A stretch of DNA of 64,000 nucleotides from Acetoanaerobium sticklandii (GTDB lineage Bacteria > Bacillota > Clostridia > Peptostreptococcales > Filifactoraceae): contig NC_014614.1 of NCBI RefSeq assembly GCF_000196455.1, positions 1,472,001 to 1,536,000 on the forward strand. The letters are read 5' to 3'. Shown piece by piece: positions 8,444 through 17,252 of the stretch. Position 1 is the first letter of the stretch. Each line of letters starts with the position of its first letter. The position numbers were made by a program, and so were the translations under genes. The notes under the pieces are model-generated. The model searched no databases. It was given only the letters and a program-made list of their open reading frames with translations, and had not been told where the DNA came from.

Positions 8444-9826
8444 CTATATGCTTGGAATTTCCATACTATTCGCCGATTTAATTTTATTTTCATGAGAATC
8501 ATTCAAATGCTTCATTTCATTGTAAAGAAAAACTGCAGTTACAATTGAAGCTGTAAAATCCGAAATCGGTCCAGCTAACCATACACCAGTAAGCCCTAAA
8601 TACTTAGGTAAGATAATAAGCATAGGAATTAAAACTATAACTTGTCTAAGCAAACTTAAAAACATGGATTTTGGAGCTTTTCCCACTGCTTGAAAATAAT
8701 TTGAGCTTACAATTTGAAAACCTACTAACGGAAGCATTGCTAAAAATATTTTCATTCCTGTAGTTGTAAATTTTATAAGCTCAAGATCATCGTTAAATAT
8801 TTTTATCAAGCCTACAGTATAAAACTGAGTTAATATAAATCCTAAGGTCGCAACTGCTGTCCCCGCAGCTACCGCAAGCTTTAGTGCGCTTTTAACTCGT
8901 TTATATTCTCCAGCACCATAGTTGAACCCAATTATAGGTTGTGATCCTTGATTAATGCCAAAAATAGGCATTAGAAAAAATATTGCTATCGCATTTATCA
9001 CCGTCATTGCTCCTATTGCCATATCTCCACCGTGAGTCTTTAATGCATTATTAGAAATAATAGTTACAAGGCTAGCTGCTATTTGCATGAAAAAAGGGGC
9101 CATCCCTATTGCAAAAATATTTTTTATTATACTCATATCTAGTTTTAAATTATTAATTTTTAATTTTAAATTACTTTTTTCAGATAAAAAATGTTTAAAT
9201 ACCCAAACCATTGATACAAACTGAGATATTATAGTAGCCAGTGCTGCTCCTTTAATCCCCATATTGAAAGTAAATATAAAAATAGGATCCAAAACTATAT
9301 TTATAATTGCGCCTATAAGCATTGTATACATTGCTATTTTAGGATTTCCCTCGGCTCTAATGATGTTATTAATACCAAAACCTAAGCCCTGAAAAAGTGC
9401 TCCCGCTAGGATAATTGAAATATAGTCATCGGCATATCCAATAGTTTCACTGCTCGCTCCAAATAAATATAATAAATCTGTTTTAAAAATATAAGAAAGC
9501 ACTACAACAATTGATATTATTATAAAAATCAATGTAACTGCATTTCCAAGAATTTTTTCTGCTTCTTCTTTCTTATTTTGGCCTAATCTGATTGAAATTA
9601 TTGCTCCAGATCCAATACCCACGAGCATACCGAAAGCCATCAAAATAGTCATAAATGGCAAATTAAGTCCTATACCTGTCATAGCTAAAGCTCCTAAACG
9701 CCCTATATACATCCTGTCTACAACGTTATATAAAGCATTAACCATCATTCCAATTATTGCTGGTATAGAGAACTTAAGCAATAGCTTCCATATCTTTTCG
9801 TCTTTTAGCTCTAATTGTTTAGTCAT
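8444..9826 (-). CDS. MATE family efflux transporter
   Basis: MATE proteins export drugs or other cationic compounds with Na+ or H+ antiport. From the ATG at 9826 the protein has 460 residues and the 12 hydrophobic helices of the family, with paired halves (IPAIIGMMVNALYNVVDRMYIG near the start; GINQGSQPIIGFNYGAG at the start of the second half). The start is set by AAGGTG seven bases upstream and overlaps the marR stop codon (ATGACTAA), so translation is coupled. The substrate cannot be told from sequence. It is probably controlled by the MarR protein encoded in front. Confidence 0.9.
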   Translation of the reverse strand: MTKQLELKDEKIWKLLLKFSIPAIIGMMVNALYNVVDRMYIGRLGALAMTGIGLNLPFMTILMAFGMLVGIGSGAIISIRLGQNKKEEAEKILGNAVTLIFIIISIVVVLSYIFKTDLLYLFGASSETIGYADDYISIILAGALFQGLGFGINNIIRAEGNPKIAMYTMLIGAIINIVLDPIFIFTFNMGIKGAALATIISQFVSMVWVFKHFLSEKSNLKLKINNLKLDMSIIKNIFAIGMAPFFMQIAASLVTIISNNALKTHGGDMAIGAMTVINAIAIFFLMPIFGINQGSQPIIGFNYGAGEYKRVKSALKLAVAAGTAVATLGFILTQFYTVGLIKIFNDDLELIKFTTTGMKIFLAMLPLVGFQIVSSNYFQAVGKAPKSMFLSLLRQVIVLIPMLIILPKYLGLTGVWLAGPISDFTASIVTAVFLYNEMKHLNDSHENKIKSANSMEIPSI

Positions 9827-10295
9827 TTTTTTCACCTTTTCTACATCTATTTTTTTTATATTTTGAAGCATTCTCTGATATCTTATACAGTAGACTTCTT
9901 AAATTTTCCTTTTCAGTTTCAGATATATCCTCTAGTATAATTTCACTCCATTGTTTAGAAAAATTTATCATTTCTTCTTTTATCTCGATAGATTTTTCTG
10001 TAAGATATATCCTATTGACACGTTTGTCACTCTCGTCAGATTCTCTTGTTATAAATCCTTTATCTTCTAATTTTGTAATAGCTCTTGCTGTAGTGGCTTT
10101 ATCTATATCAAGCGCTTTACTTATTTCGTCTTGGCTAGCACCATTATCCTTATATAAATAAAATAAAAATGTATATTGTCCACTTCCAATTTCAAACTTA
10201 CTCATAGCAGTATCCATATAGCATCTTCCATGCCTATATAGCATAGATATATATTTTCCCGGATTAAACTCATGATAATCATAGGTTTTCTTCAT
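9819..10295 (-). CDS. MarR family transcriptional regulator
   Basis: This 158-residue winged-helix protein has the MarR arrangement: an N-terminal dimerisation helix, a helix-turn-helix around NGASQDEISKALDIDKATTARAI, and a wing with KGFITRESDESDKRVNRIYLT. It starts at an ATG behind GGAGGAAACTGTAA. It precedes and overlaps the MATE gene, a classic MarR-controlled efflux pair. An inverted repeat over its own -35 box suggests autorepression that would be lifted by a ligand. Confidence 0.92.
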   Translation of the reverse strand: MKKTYDYHEFNPGKYISMLYRHGRCYMDTAMSKFEIGSGQYTFLFYLYKDNGASQDEISKALDIDKATTARAITKLEDKGFITRESDESDKRVNRIYLTEKSIEIKEEMINFSKQWSEIILEDISETEKENLRSLLYKISENASKYKKNRCRKGEKND

Positions 10296-10326
10296 TTACA
10301 GTTTCCTCCATTCATAAGCATGAACT

Positions 10327-10358
10327 ATTATACAATATGATAGTTGCTAATGCAACTA
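10327..10358 (-). promoter_or_regulatory. marR-MATE promoter with overlapping MarR-type operator
   Basis: On the minus strand a -35 box TTGCAT (10350-10355) and a -10 box TATAAT (10327-10332) are exactly 17 bases apart. The inverted repeat TAGTTGC-ATTA-GCAACTA (10341-10358) covers the -35 box and part of the spacer. Palindromes of this size over the promoter are typical MarR-family operators, so bound repressor would block RNA polymerase. Binding is inferred, not shown. Confidence 0.7.
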
Positions 10359-10386
10359 AAAAACATTGTTCATATGAACAATGTTT
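10358..10386 (-). terminator. Terminator after the S9 peptidase gene
   Basis: The minus strand reads AAAACATTGTTCATATGAACAATG followed by six T residues, a long perfect stem ending in a U-run. It directly abuts the marR operator, so the end of one unit and the promoter of the next are packed in about 60 bases. Confidence 0.75.
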
Positions 10387-10409
10387 TAAGTAAAACTTAG
10401 TCAAAATGC

Positions 10410-12416
10410 TTATAAATATTTTTTGAACCACTCAGTTATTTCTTCTAGATTTTTAATTCTATTGTCAGGTCTTCCGCTACGGGTCAATTCATGATTTTCA
10501 TTTTTGAAAATAATTAATTTACTATCTACATCATTGTGTTTCAAAGATGTAAATAATTGTAGTGCTTCTGATAACCAACATCTATAGTCCTGATCAGAAT
10601 GAACAATAAGAGTAGGTGTTTTTATATTATTATAAAATTTCATTGGAGACTGACTCCACATTTTATCGTAGCTATTCCATGGGTCAGATGCCGTCTGATC
10701 AGTAGCAAAATAATAACCTATGTCTGTCGTTCCATACATGCTTGTCCAACTAGATATACTTCTTTGAGTAGCTGCTGCTTTAAAAATATCAGTATGTCCA
10801 ATAATCCAGTTTGTCATAAATCCGCCATACGATCCACCTGTTACATACATCTTATCAGTATCAATAAATGGATTAGTTTTTATAGCTTGGTTCAAACATA
10901 GCATTATGTTATCATAATCAACCTTACCATATTCACCCCTAATATCAGCAAATTCATCTCCTTTTCCATCTGAACCTCTAGGGTTACAAAATAATACTGC
11001 AAATCCCTCTGCTGCCCAATACTGCATCTCATGATAATATACTTCTCCGTATACGGTCTTCGGACCACCATGAATATCTATGATTAGAGGGTATTTCTTA
11101 TCAGCTTTAAATTTATATGGTTTCATAACCCAGTAATCAATACTATAATTATCACTATCCTTTACACAAAAATGGTTTGGATAAATAATTTCTCTTTTTT
11201 CAGATATATAATCATTAAAATTACTTATTTTTTCTTCAGAATTTGAAACTCTATATATCTCCTGAGGCACCATATTTCTTAAGCCTATGAAAAATATTCC
11301 TTTATCAGTTACTACATATTCATCGACCGACCCTGTATTATTCGTCAATTGCTTTAAATTACCTTTTAAATCAAGTTCAAATATATTAGATGAATAACCC
11401 AATGTGGATATAAAATATAGTTTATTATTAGTCTGCTTTAAATTTTCAGAAGAATATAGCCTAATGTCCGTACCAACTGAATTCCATAAACTCATGTCAA
11501 AATCAGAGTTCAAGCATTCAAAATCAAGTGTATCAAAATTGACTTTATAAAATTTAGGATTTTCATTAATGCCATAATTTTCCATAGCAGTTGCCGATAC
11601 TATAAGATTATTTTCATCAAACATAAATGCACTGCTTATATTGTATTTTTTATCTGAATAATCAAAGATAACCTTTTTATTTTCTATATCTATTATAGCT
11701 AATTTGTTTTTTAAATCCATTTTACCTAATTTAGTTCCATAGATTACAACTACTTTAGATTTTGTTGGATCTAATTGGAAGTCATATACATCTATATCAT
11801 CTCCCAAAATATCAGATATATTTTTAATCTTATCGTTTTCTGCATCATAAGTGTAGATTTTAGTTATAGAATTGTGAATAAACCCAGATCCATTTTCCCA
11901 AAATGGCAAATTTTCAATTACCTCAAAACCATCCTTATCTTTTCTTTTTTTTACTTCTAGTTCTTTCTCTTCATCCGATAATAAATAAAAGTCTTTTGTA
12001 CCAAGGAAATAGTCTGCTGAAAATATAAACTTAAATTCAGAAATCTGTTTAAAAGACTTAATATTTTTTGGAATAATATATTTCTTTATAGCTTCACCCT
12101 TAAACAGATCTAATTGATAAATTGTTGATATTTCATAGCCGTTTTTTCTCTTTTCTTTGTCTTTAACATCTCTCAAGGAATTTATATATATTATAGGTAA
12201 ATTCATATCCCAAATAAAACTATTGTCTAATCCACTGCCAGTATATTGACCCCACTTATTTTGTTCAATATCATATATATGAATATTGCTTTCATATCCC
12301 TTTGTTTCACTATCTACTTGAGAGACAGAAACTGCTAGATATTTATTATCAGGCGATATTGATAAATTAGACAAAAATTTCATTTTAAGCAAATCATTTT
12401 TTTTAATTTTCCCCAT
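10410..12416 (-). CDS. S9 family prolyl oligopeptidase / acylaminoacyl-peptidase
   Basis: A cytoplasmic serine peptidase of 668 residues with no signal peptide. The first two thirds form a divergent beta-propeller; the C-terminal alpha/beta-hydrolase domain has the nucleophile motif GGSYGG (Ser about 529), an HSDQDYR segment (Asp about 610) and a final His in ENHELTR (about 642). This is the S9C-like arrangement of acylaminoacyl-peptidases and dipeptidyl peptidases. The ATG at 12416 is chosen over an upstream TTG because GGGAG lies 8 bases ahead. It appears to be a single-gene unit between terminators, likely used in peptide catabolism. Confidence 0.9.
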   Translation of the reverse strand: MGKIKKNDLLKMKFLSNLSISPDNKYLAVSVSQVDSETKGYESNIHIYDIEQNKWGQYTGSGLDNSFIWDMNLPIIYINSLRDVKDKEKRKNGYEISTIYQLDLFKGEAIKKYIIPKNIKSFKQISEFKFIFSADYFLGTKDFYLLSDEEKELEVKKRKDKDGFEVIENLPFWENGSGFIHNSITKIYTYDAENDKIKNISDILGDDIDVYDFQLDPTKSKVVVIYGTKLGKMDLKNKLAIIDIENKKVIFDYSDKKYNISSAFMFDENNLIVSATAMENYGINENPKFYKVNFDTLDFECLNSDFDMSLWNSVGTDIRLYSSENLKQTNNKLYFISTLGYSSNIFELDLKGNLKQLTNNTGSVDEYVVTDKGIFFIGLRNMVPQEIYRVSNSEEKISNFNDYISEKREIIYPNHFCVKDSDNYSIDYWVMKPYKFKADKKYPLIIDIHGGPKTVYGEVYYHEMQYWAAEGFAVLFCNPRGSDGKGDEFADIRGEYGKVDYDNIMLCLNQAIKTNPFIDTDKMYVTGGSYGGFMTNWIIGHTDIFKAAATQRSISSWTSMYGTTDIGYYFATDQTASDPWNSYDKMWSQSPMKFYNNIKTPTLIVHSDQDYRCWLSEALQLFTSLKHNDVDSKLIIFKNENHELTRSGRPDNRIKNLEEITEWFKKYL

Positions 12417-12449
12417 TTTATATACTCCCTTCTGGTTATACAAAACAAT

Positions 12450-12490
12450 AAAAAAAGTTTTCTTTGATAGTAATTCAAAGAAAACTTTTT
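12450..12490 (-). terminator. Terminator after yebC-family gene
   Basis: The minus strand has AAAAGTTTTCTTTGA and its complement as arms around a short loop, then a T-run. It lies just below the YebC stop codon. The arms are symmetrical enough to act on either strand. Confidence 0.8.
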
Positions 12491-12504
12491 GTCTAGTAAA
12501 TTAT

Positions 12505-13218
12505 TTAATCTTCAAGATTGTGGTATACATTTTGAACGTCATCATCTTCCTCTAACATATCCATCATCTTATCCATACTTTTCTTTTGGTCATCAGAAAT
12601 AGCTGTATATGTTTGAGGTATCATTTCAATATCTGCCGTAACAAATGAATAGCCATGACTAGATAATGCATCTTTAACTTGTAAGAAGCTTTCGATATCA
12701 GTTAAAACTACAAAACAATCTTCTTCAGTAACAAAATCTTCTGCTCCAGCTTCTAAAGCTTGTTCCATAAGCGTATCTTCAGATATATCATCAGATTTTT
12801 CTATTATAATTTGGCCTTTTCTATCAAACATAAAGCTAACGCATCCAGCAGTTCCTAGATTTCCGCCATTTTTATCAAGATAGTATCTCATGTTTCCAGC
12901 AGTTCTATTTTTATTGTCAGTAAGAGTTTCTATTATAACTGCTACACCACCAGGTCCATAGCCTTCATAGGTTATATGCTCATAGCTTTCTCCATCTCCT
13001 GAGCCTATTCCTTTTTTTATTGCTCTTTCAATATTGTCGTTGGGCATATTTTCACTTTTAGCTTTTTCTATTGCATTTTTTAGATTGGCATTGTATTCAG
13101 GGTCTCCTCCACCCATTTTAGCAGCTACCGAAATAAGTCTAGCATATTTTGTGAAAATCTTAGCTCGTTTTGCATCTTGTTTTCCCTTTTTGTTGATTAT
13201 GTTTCCTATACGTCCCAC
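12505..13218 (-). CDS. YebC/PmpR family DNA-binding regulatory protein
   Basis: YebC/PmpR proteins are three-domain proteins described as transcriptional regulators and, more recently, as factors that help ribosomes with difficult sequences. The 237-residue product begins GRIGNIINKKGKQDAKRAKIF (family N-terminal domain) and has KAKSENMPNDNIERAIKKG and YEGYGPGGVAVIIE. I choose the GTG at 13218: AGGAGG is 7 bases upstream of it but only 1 base from the in-frame TTG at 13224. It is transcribed alone. Confidence 0.9.
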   Translation of the reverse strand: MGRIGNIINKKGKQDAKRAKIFTKYARLISVAAKMGGGDPEYNANLKNAIEKAKSENMPNDNIERAIKKGIGSGDGESYEHITYEGYGPGGVAVIIETLTDNKNRTAGNMRYYLDKNGGNLGTAGCVSFMFDRKGQIIIEKSDDISEDTLMEQALEAGAEDFVTEEDCFVVLTDIESFLQVKDALSSHGYSFVTADIEMIPQTYTAISDDQKKSMDKMMDMLEEDDDVQNVYHNLED

Positions 13219-13260
13219 ATTCAATCCTCCTTGAATAAGCTAAATCAAATTAACTATAAA

Positions 13261-13289
13261 ATTTTAACATAAATAAATTTCATAGTAAA
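13261..13289 (-). promoter_or_regulatory. Candidate yebC-family gene promoter
   Basis: TTTACT (13284-13289) and TAAAAT (13261-13266) are 17 bases apart on the minus strand in the gap behind nadE. Both boxes are imperfect in an A+T-rich gap, so this is a modest prediction. Confidence 0.4.
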
Positions 13290-13309
13290 TGGTTTGATTT
13301 TTTTTGTAG

Positions 13310-14059
13310 CTAAAAGATTGGTGGGGTAGGAATAGCACTTCTTTTATGCTCAGATGATATATGAAGTTTATCAATAATTACTCTGTCTTTTTCAGGGATT
13401 TCATTTCCACTTATATATGCATCGATATAATCATAAGTTGTCCCCATTTCAAGTTCATCAGTTTGGCCATCCCACAAACCCGCAGATGGAGCTTTATTAA
13501 TTATCTCATTTGGAACTCCAAGTACTTTCGCCCACTCGTAAACTTCTCTCTTTAGAAGATTTGCTATAGGCAATAAATCTACTCCGCCATCTCCGTATTT
13601 CGTAAAATAACCAGTATATACTTCCGCCTTGTTGTCAGTTCCTACTACCATATATCCTAAATTATTTGCAATAGTATATAATGTGCTCATTCTCAGTCTT
13701 GCTCTTAGATTTGCATCAGATATTTTTTGATAGGTTGGATTCCATAATTGGTCACTTGACATTGTATTTTTTATTTCATTAAATAAAAGTTCGTGAGTTT
13801 TAGTTAAATTGATATTCATAGATTCAATCCTACACTTGTTAACTAATAAATTAGCATGCTCTACATCTTGCGGATTGCTCTTAATTGGCAAAATTACTCC
13901 TAGAGAATTTTCTGGGAAAGCTTTTTTTATTAAATAAGCAACAACTGCTGAATCAATTCCTCCAGATATTCCTACAACTAAACCTTTGGATTTTGATTCA
14001 TTAACCTTCTCCCTTAACCAATCCACAGTCAAATCTATTTTTTTAAACATAGCTTCCAT
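13310..14059 (-). CDS. nadE: NH3-dependent NAD+ synthetase
   Basis: NadE amidates nicotinate adenine dinucleotide to NAD+ using ATP and ammonia. The 249-residue protein has the ATP-pyrophosphatase P-loop SGGIDSA (32-38), VVGTDNKAEVYTGYFTKYGDG and a C-terminal HKRSAIPTPP segment. It lacks the glutaminase (nitrilase) domain, so free ammonia is the expected donor. The ATG is 3 bases after the stop of the CoA-binding protein gene and uses a GGAGG inside that gene's end. Confidence 0.95.
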   Translation of the reverse strand: MEAMFKKIDLTVDWLREKVNESKSKGLVVGISGGIDSAVVAYLIKKAFPENSLGVILPIKSNPQDVEHANLLVNKCRIESMNINLTKTHELLFNEIKNTMSSDQLWNPTYQKISDANLRARLRMSTLYTIANNLGYMVVGTDNKAEVYTGYFTKYGDGGVDLLPIANLLKREVYEWAKVLGVPNEIINKAPSAGLWDGQTDELEMGTTYDYIDAYISGNEIPEKDRVIIDKLHISSEHKRSAIPTPPIF

Positions 14060-14062
14060 TAA

Positions 14063-14467
14063 CTATTCCTCCATACCAAGAATAGCATATACGCAGTGTC
14101 CATAAACTATGTTTAAATTATTATCCAATGCTTTTTTTATAACCTCATCATCCCAGGTTCCAGGCTGAAACCAAAGATATTTTATTCCATTTTTTACTGC
14201 TTCATCTATAACCATCATAGCTATTTTAGGATTTACTACAATATCTATACAATCAATTTTTTCATTGATTTCATCTAAAGATGAGTATATTTCAACATCA
14301 TTCACAGTTTCGCCCTTATATTTGGGATTAATCCCAAATACATTGTAGCCATGATTTTTCATTCTAGTAGGTATTTTGTATCCAAATTTATTTTTATCAG
14401 GAGTAGCTCCATAAATTGCCCAATTTTTGCTCTCTAACATTGTTTTTTTAATTTCGTTCATATTCAT
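14063..14467 (-). CDS. CoA-binding domain protein (YccU-like)
   Basis: A 134-residue single-domain Rossmann protein with the CoA-binding signature AIYGATPDKNKFGYKIPTRM near the N-terminus and HGYNVFGINPKY. Family members bind coenzyme A, but their function is not settled. It is translationally coupled to nadE, since its ATGGAGGAATAG end supplies the ribosome binding site for nadE. Confidence 0.85.
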   Translation of the reverse strand: MNMNEIKKTMLESKNWAIYGATPDKNKFGYKIPTRMKNHGYNVFGINPKYKGETVNDVEIYSSLDEINEKIDCIDIVVNPKIAMMVIDEAVKNGIKYLWFQPGTWDDEVIKKALDNNLNIVYGHCVYAILGMEE

Positions 14468-14493
14468 ATCAATTCCTCCTAAATGAATTCAAA

Positions 14494-15141
14494 TCAAAGT
14501 AATATATAGTTATCATTTACAAAATCTAACAAAACTTCATCTTTAATATCTATTATAACATTACCTGAGGTTAAATCATTAATATGATTAATGCTCGAAT
14601 CGATTTCTTCTTTATCAACATAAATAGTATATTTCACCACATCTTCGAAATCAGGCTTTGAAGTGAGAATATTTCTTGTACTGATATCATTTTGAATTTT
14701 TCCTAAAAAGCTATAATCAAATAAAATTTCAATCGGAATAAATATTTTTTTTTGAGATATTAATGAGTTTTCAAGGGTGGATTTTGCTGATTTTGAGTAT
14801 GCTCTTACCAATCCTCCTGCCCCTAATTTTATCCCTCCAAAATATCTTGTCACTACTATAGCAGAGTTAGTTAATTCTTCCTTTTTCATAAGTTCTAAAA
14901 TAGGTATTCCTGCAGTTCCAGATGGTTCTCCATCATCTGAATATTTTTGTGCATTCATTTTTTCACCTAGAATGTATGCCGAAACATTATGGGTAGCATC
15001 TTTATTTTTTTTCTTTATCTCGTTAATAAATGTCAATGCATCTTCCTCAGTTTCAACATGTCTACTATAACCAATAAATTTTGACTTTTCTATAATTATT
15101 GTTGATTCTCCTGATTCAAAAACAGTTTTATATTCATTCAA
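14494..15141 (-). CDS. YigZ/IMPACT family protein
   Basis: A 215-residue member of the UPF0029/IMPACT family. The N-terminal domain has KSKFIGYSRHVETEEDA and the diagnostic DDGEPSGTAGIPIL (about 68-81) and VVTRYFGGIKLGAGGLVRAY; the C-terminal domain is the DUF1949 type. The biochemical role is unclear; eukaryotic IMPACT affects translation control. Start is a TTG 8 bases behind GAGAGG, which overlaps the stop of the HEAT-repeat gene. Confidence 0.9.
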   Translation of the reverse strand: MNEYKTVFESGESTIIIEKSKFIGYSRHVETEEDALTFINEIKKKNKDATHNVSAYILGEKMNAQKYSDDGEPSGTAGIPILELMKKEELTNSAIVVTRYFGGIKLGAGGLVRAYSKSAKSTLENSLISQKKIFIPIEILFDYSFLGKIQNDISTRNILTSKPDFEDVVKYTIYVDKEEIDSSINHINDLTSGNVIIDIKDEVLLDFVNDNYILL

Positions 15142-15146
15142 TTTTA

Positions 15147-15812
15147 TTACCTCTCATTATTAATTCTGTCTAAAATTAATTCAATTGATTGTTTTGCTGC
15201 TCTTCTTACATATTCTTTTTCATTTTTGTTTGTGTATATCTCATTTAGTTTATATATATATTCCTTATCAGCAATTTTTCCAAAAGCTATAATTGCGTAT
15301 TGCTTAACTTGAGGTTTTATATCCTTCATTCCATTTGATAAATATGGTAAAAATTCCATGCTTCCTATTTTCCCCATAGCAGAGTATGTCATTCTTCTTA
15401 TATTGCCATGCGGGTGACTAGCGTAAAATTTTAGTTTATCATTGAAAGAGTTTGTTTTAAGTTCTCCAATAGTCCATATTATCACCATTAGGTCTTCAAT
15501 ATTATCTATGTCCATCATTGTTTTGCTAAATTCATCTAACAGACATTTTTCGTTTTCTTTATCAATGCATTCTAAATATTGTTCTCTTTCTGGTTTTGAA
15601 AGAGATAGATATTCCGATAGTATATTAATATCCGCTATTTTCGTTTCAGACAACAATAAGTCTTTTTTTATTTTATAAATATGAAGTTTGACTATATCTT
15701 CGCCCAAGTTTCTAATCTTCGATATTTGGTAAATACTTTTATTTTCTAAATACAAAAGATAGGATATTTCATTATCACTCAAGTTCTCGATATTTTCCCA
15801 ATCTAATTTCAT
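15147..15812 (-). CDS. HEAT-repeat protein
   Basis: A 221-residue cytoplasmic protein without a signal or membrane span. The N-terminal 60 residues resemble a helix-turn-helix-like segment (LSDNEISYLLYLENKSIYQISKI). The C-terminal half has two or three HEAT-type helical repeats, for example HGNIRRMTYSAMGKIGSMEF and KPQVKQYAIIAFGKIADKEY. Such repeats usually mediate protein binding. It is one base from the end of hflX and 5 bases from the YigZ gene, so the three are co-expressed. No specific function can be assigned. Confidence 0.75.
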   Translation of the reverse strand: MKLDWENIENLSDNEISYLLYLENKSIYQISKIRNLGEDIVKLHIYKIKKDLLLSETKIADINILSEYLSLSKPEREQYLECIDKENEKCLLDEFSKTMMDIDNIEDLMVIIWTIGELKTNSFNDKLKFYASHPHGNIRRMTYSAMGKIGSMEFLPYLSNGMKDIKPQVKQYAIIAFGKIADKEYIYKLNEIYTNKNEKEYVRRAAKQSIELILDRINNER

Positions 15813-15813
15813 T

Positions 15814-17112
15814 TTATAAAACCTCTTCTACAATATATTTTTTGTAGCGGCCATAATCTTCCTCGGTAATATCTATTTGAACAAGTATTCCTTCTTCAGA
15901 ATAGTTTTCTTCAAAATTATATTTCTTGTGTAAAGAATTTATAACTTCTCCGTTAGAAAAAGGAATCAAAAGCTTAACTTTTTTTAAATTTGAATTAATA
16001 TGACATTCTATTTTTTGTAGTAATTGCTCATTATTATATCCAGTTTTTGCAGAAATAAATACATATTCATCCTTAGGCTTATAATCAAGTTCATAGTTTA
16101 CTTTATCAGCTTTATTGAATACATAAATCATAGGCTTGTCAGCAGCACCAATTTCTTTTAAAACACCTAATGTAGTGTCGATCTGCAAATTGAAATGCTC
16201 ATTAGAAGAATCTACTACATGTAACAATAAATCTGCATAACTTACCTCCTCAAGGGTAGCTTTAAATGCTTCTACCAAATAGTGTGGCAAATCTGATACA
16301 AAGCCCACTGTATCAGTTATAAGATATTCTTTGTTAGAAGGGAGTATAGCTTTTCTAAGCGAAACATCTAGAGTCGCAAACAGCATATCTTTAACAAATA
16401 CATCTTTATCCGCGCTATATTCTCTGTGTGATTGAATCAATTTATTCAATAAGGTAGATTTTCCAGAGTTTGTATATCCAACCAGTGCAACTATTGGCAA
16501 ATTTGACTTTAATCTTTTAGATCTTTGAATCTCTCTATTTTTTTTTATTTCCTTTAATTCCCTTTGAATGTCATAAATTCTTTCTCTTATATGTCTTTTA
16601 TCAGTTTCTAATTTTTTTTCTCCAGGCCCTTTAGTTCCTATTCCCCCTCCTAGCCTTGACATTTCTTTCCCGACACCAATTAACCTTGGAAGTCGATATT
16701 TATACTGTGCAAGTTCAACTTGAAGTTTTCCCTCTCTAGATAAAGCCCTTTTTGCAAATATATCCAAAATAAGCGCAGTTCTGTCTATAATATCCAACCC
16801 AATAATTTCTTCAAGATTTCTAATTTGAGCTCCAGATAGCTCTTCATTGAAAACAATTAAGTTTGCTTGCATATTATTTGCATACTCTTTTATTTCCTCA
16901 GCCTTTCCCTTGCCAAGATAATATGCAACATCGTAGTTATCTCTATTTTGAATTATACTCCCAAGTACATTACCGCCAGCTGCTTTAGCTAGTTCTTCTA
17001 ACTCAATCATAGATTCTTCAATTTTGGTTGAAGATGTATTCTTCTTATAGTCTGTAACATTTAATCCAACTAATATCATTCTTTCTTCTAATTTATTCAT
17101 ATTATCTTCCAT
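15814..17112 (-). CDS. hflX: Ribosome-associated GTPase HflX
   Basis: HflX is a GTPase that binds the 50S subunit and splits stalled or hibernating ribosomes under stress. From the ATG at 17112 the protein has 432 residues: an N-terminal HflX domain, the glycine-rich GGIGTKGPGE at about 156-165, and a G domain with GYTNSGKS (212-219), DTVGF and NKAD. An upstream TTG would add 17 residues; GAGG before the ATG supports the shorter form. It heads a run with the HEAT protein and YigZ. Confidence 0.93.
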   Translation of the reverse strand: MEDNMNKLEERMILVGLNVTDYKKNTSSTKIEESMIELEELAKAAGGNVLGSIIQNRDNYDVAYYLGKGKAEEIKEYANNMQANLIVFNEELSGAQIRNLEEIIGLDIIDRTALILDIFAKRALSREGKLQVELAQYKYRLPRLIGVGKEMSRLGGGIGTKGPGEKKLETDKRHIRERIYDIQRELKEIKKNREIQRSKRLKSNLPIVALVGYTNSGKSTLLNKLIQSHREYSADKDVFVKDMLFATLDVSLRKAILPSNKEYLITDTVGFVSDLPHYLVEAFKATLEEVSYADLLLHVVDSSNEHFNLQIDTTLGVLKEIGAADKPMIYVFNKADKVNYELDYKPKDEYVFISAKTGYNNEQLLQKIECHINSNLKKVKLLIPFSNGEVINSLHKKYNFEENYSEEGILVQIDITEEDYGRYKKYIVEEVL

Positions 17113-17145
17113 TTGATTTACCTCGTTTTTAGTAGTGTTTTTTAT

Positions 17146-17151
17146 ATTATA
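17146..17151 (-). promoter_or_regulatory. Candidate hflX -10 box
   Basis: A TATAAT hexamer lies 34 bases upstream of the hflX ATG on the minus strand. The matching -35 region (TTTAAT at 17 bases) is weak, so only the -10 is offered. Confidence 0.35.
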
Positions 17152-17215
17152 ACCTATAGTCAACAGTTATTAAATGTTACAGTTTATAAAAATTTATATT
17201 ATACGAAAAGACTTA

Positions 17216-17224
17216 TGATATAAT
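17216..17224 (+). promoter_or_regulatory. Extended -10 promoter of the class A PBP gene
   Basis: TGATATAAT on the plus strand is an extended -10 element (TGnTATAAT) about 30 bases before the PBP ATG. No good -35 box is seen at the usual distance, which is common for extended -10 promoters. It is divergent from hflX. Confidence 0.5.
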
Positions 17225-17252
17225 ATATTGGATGAAATTAAGGAGGTAATAT

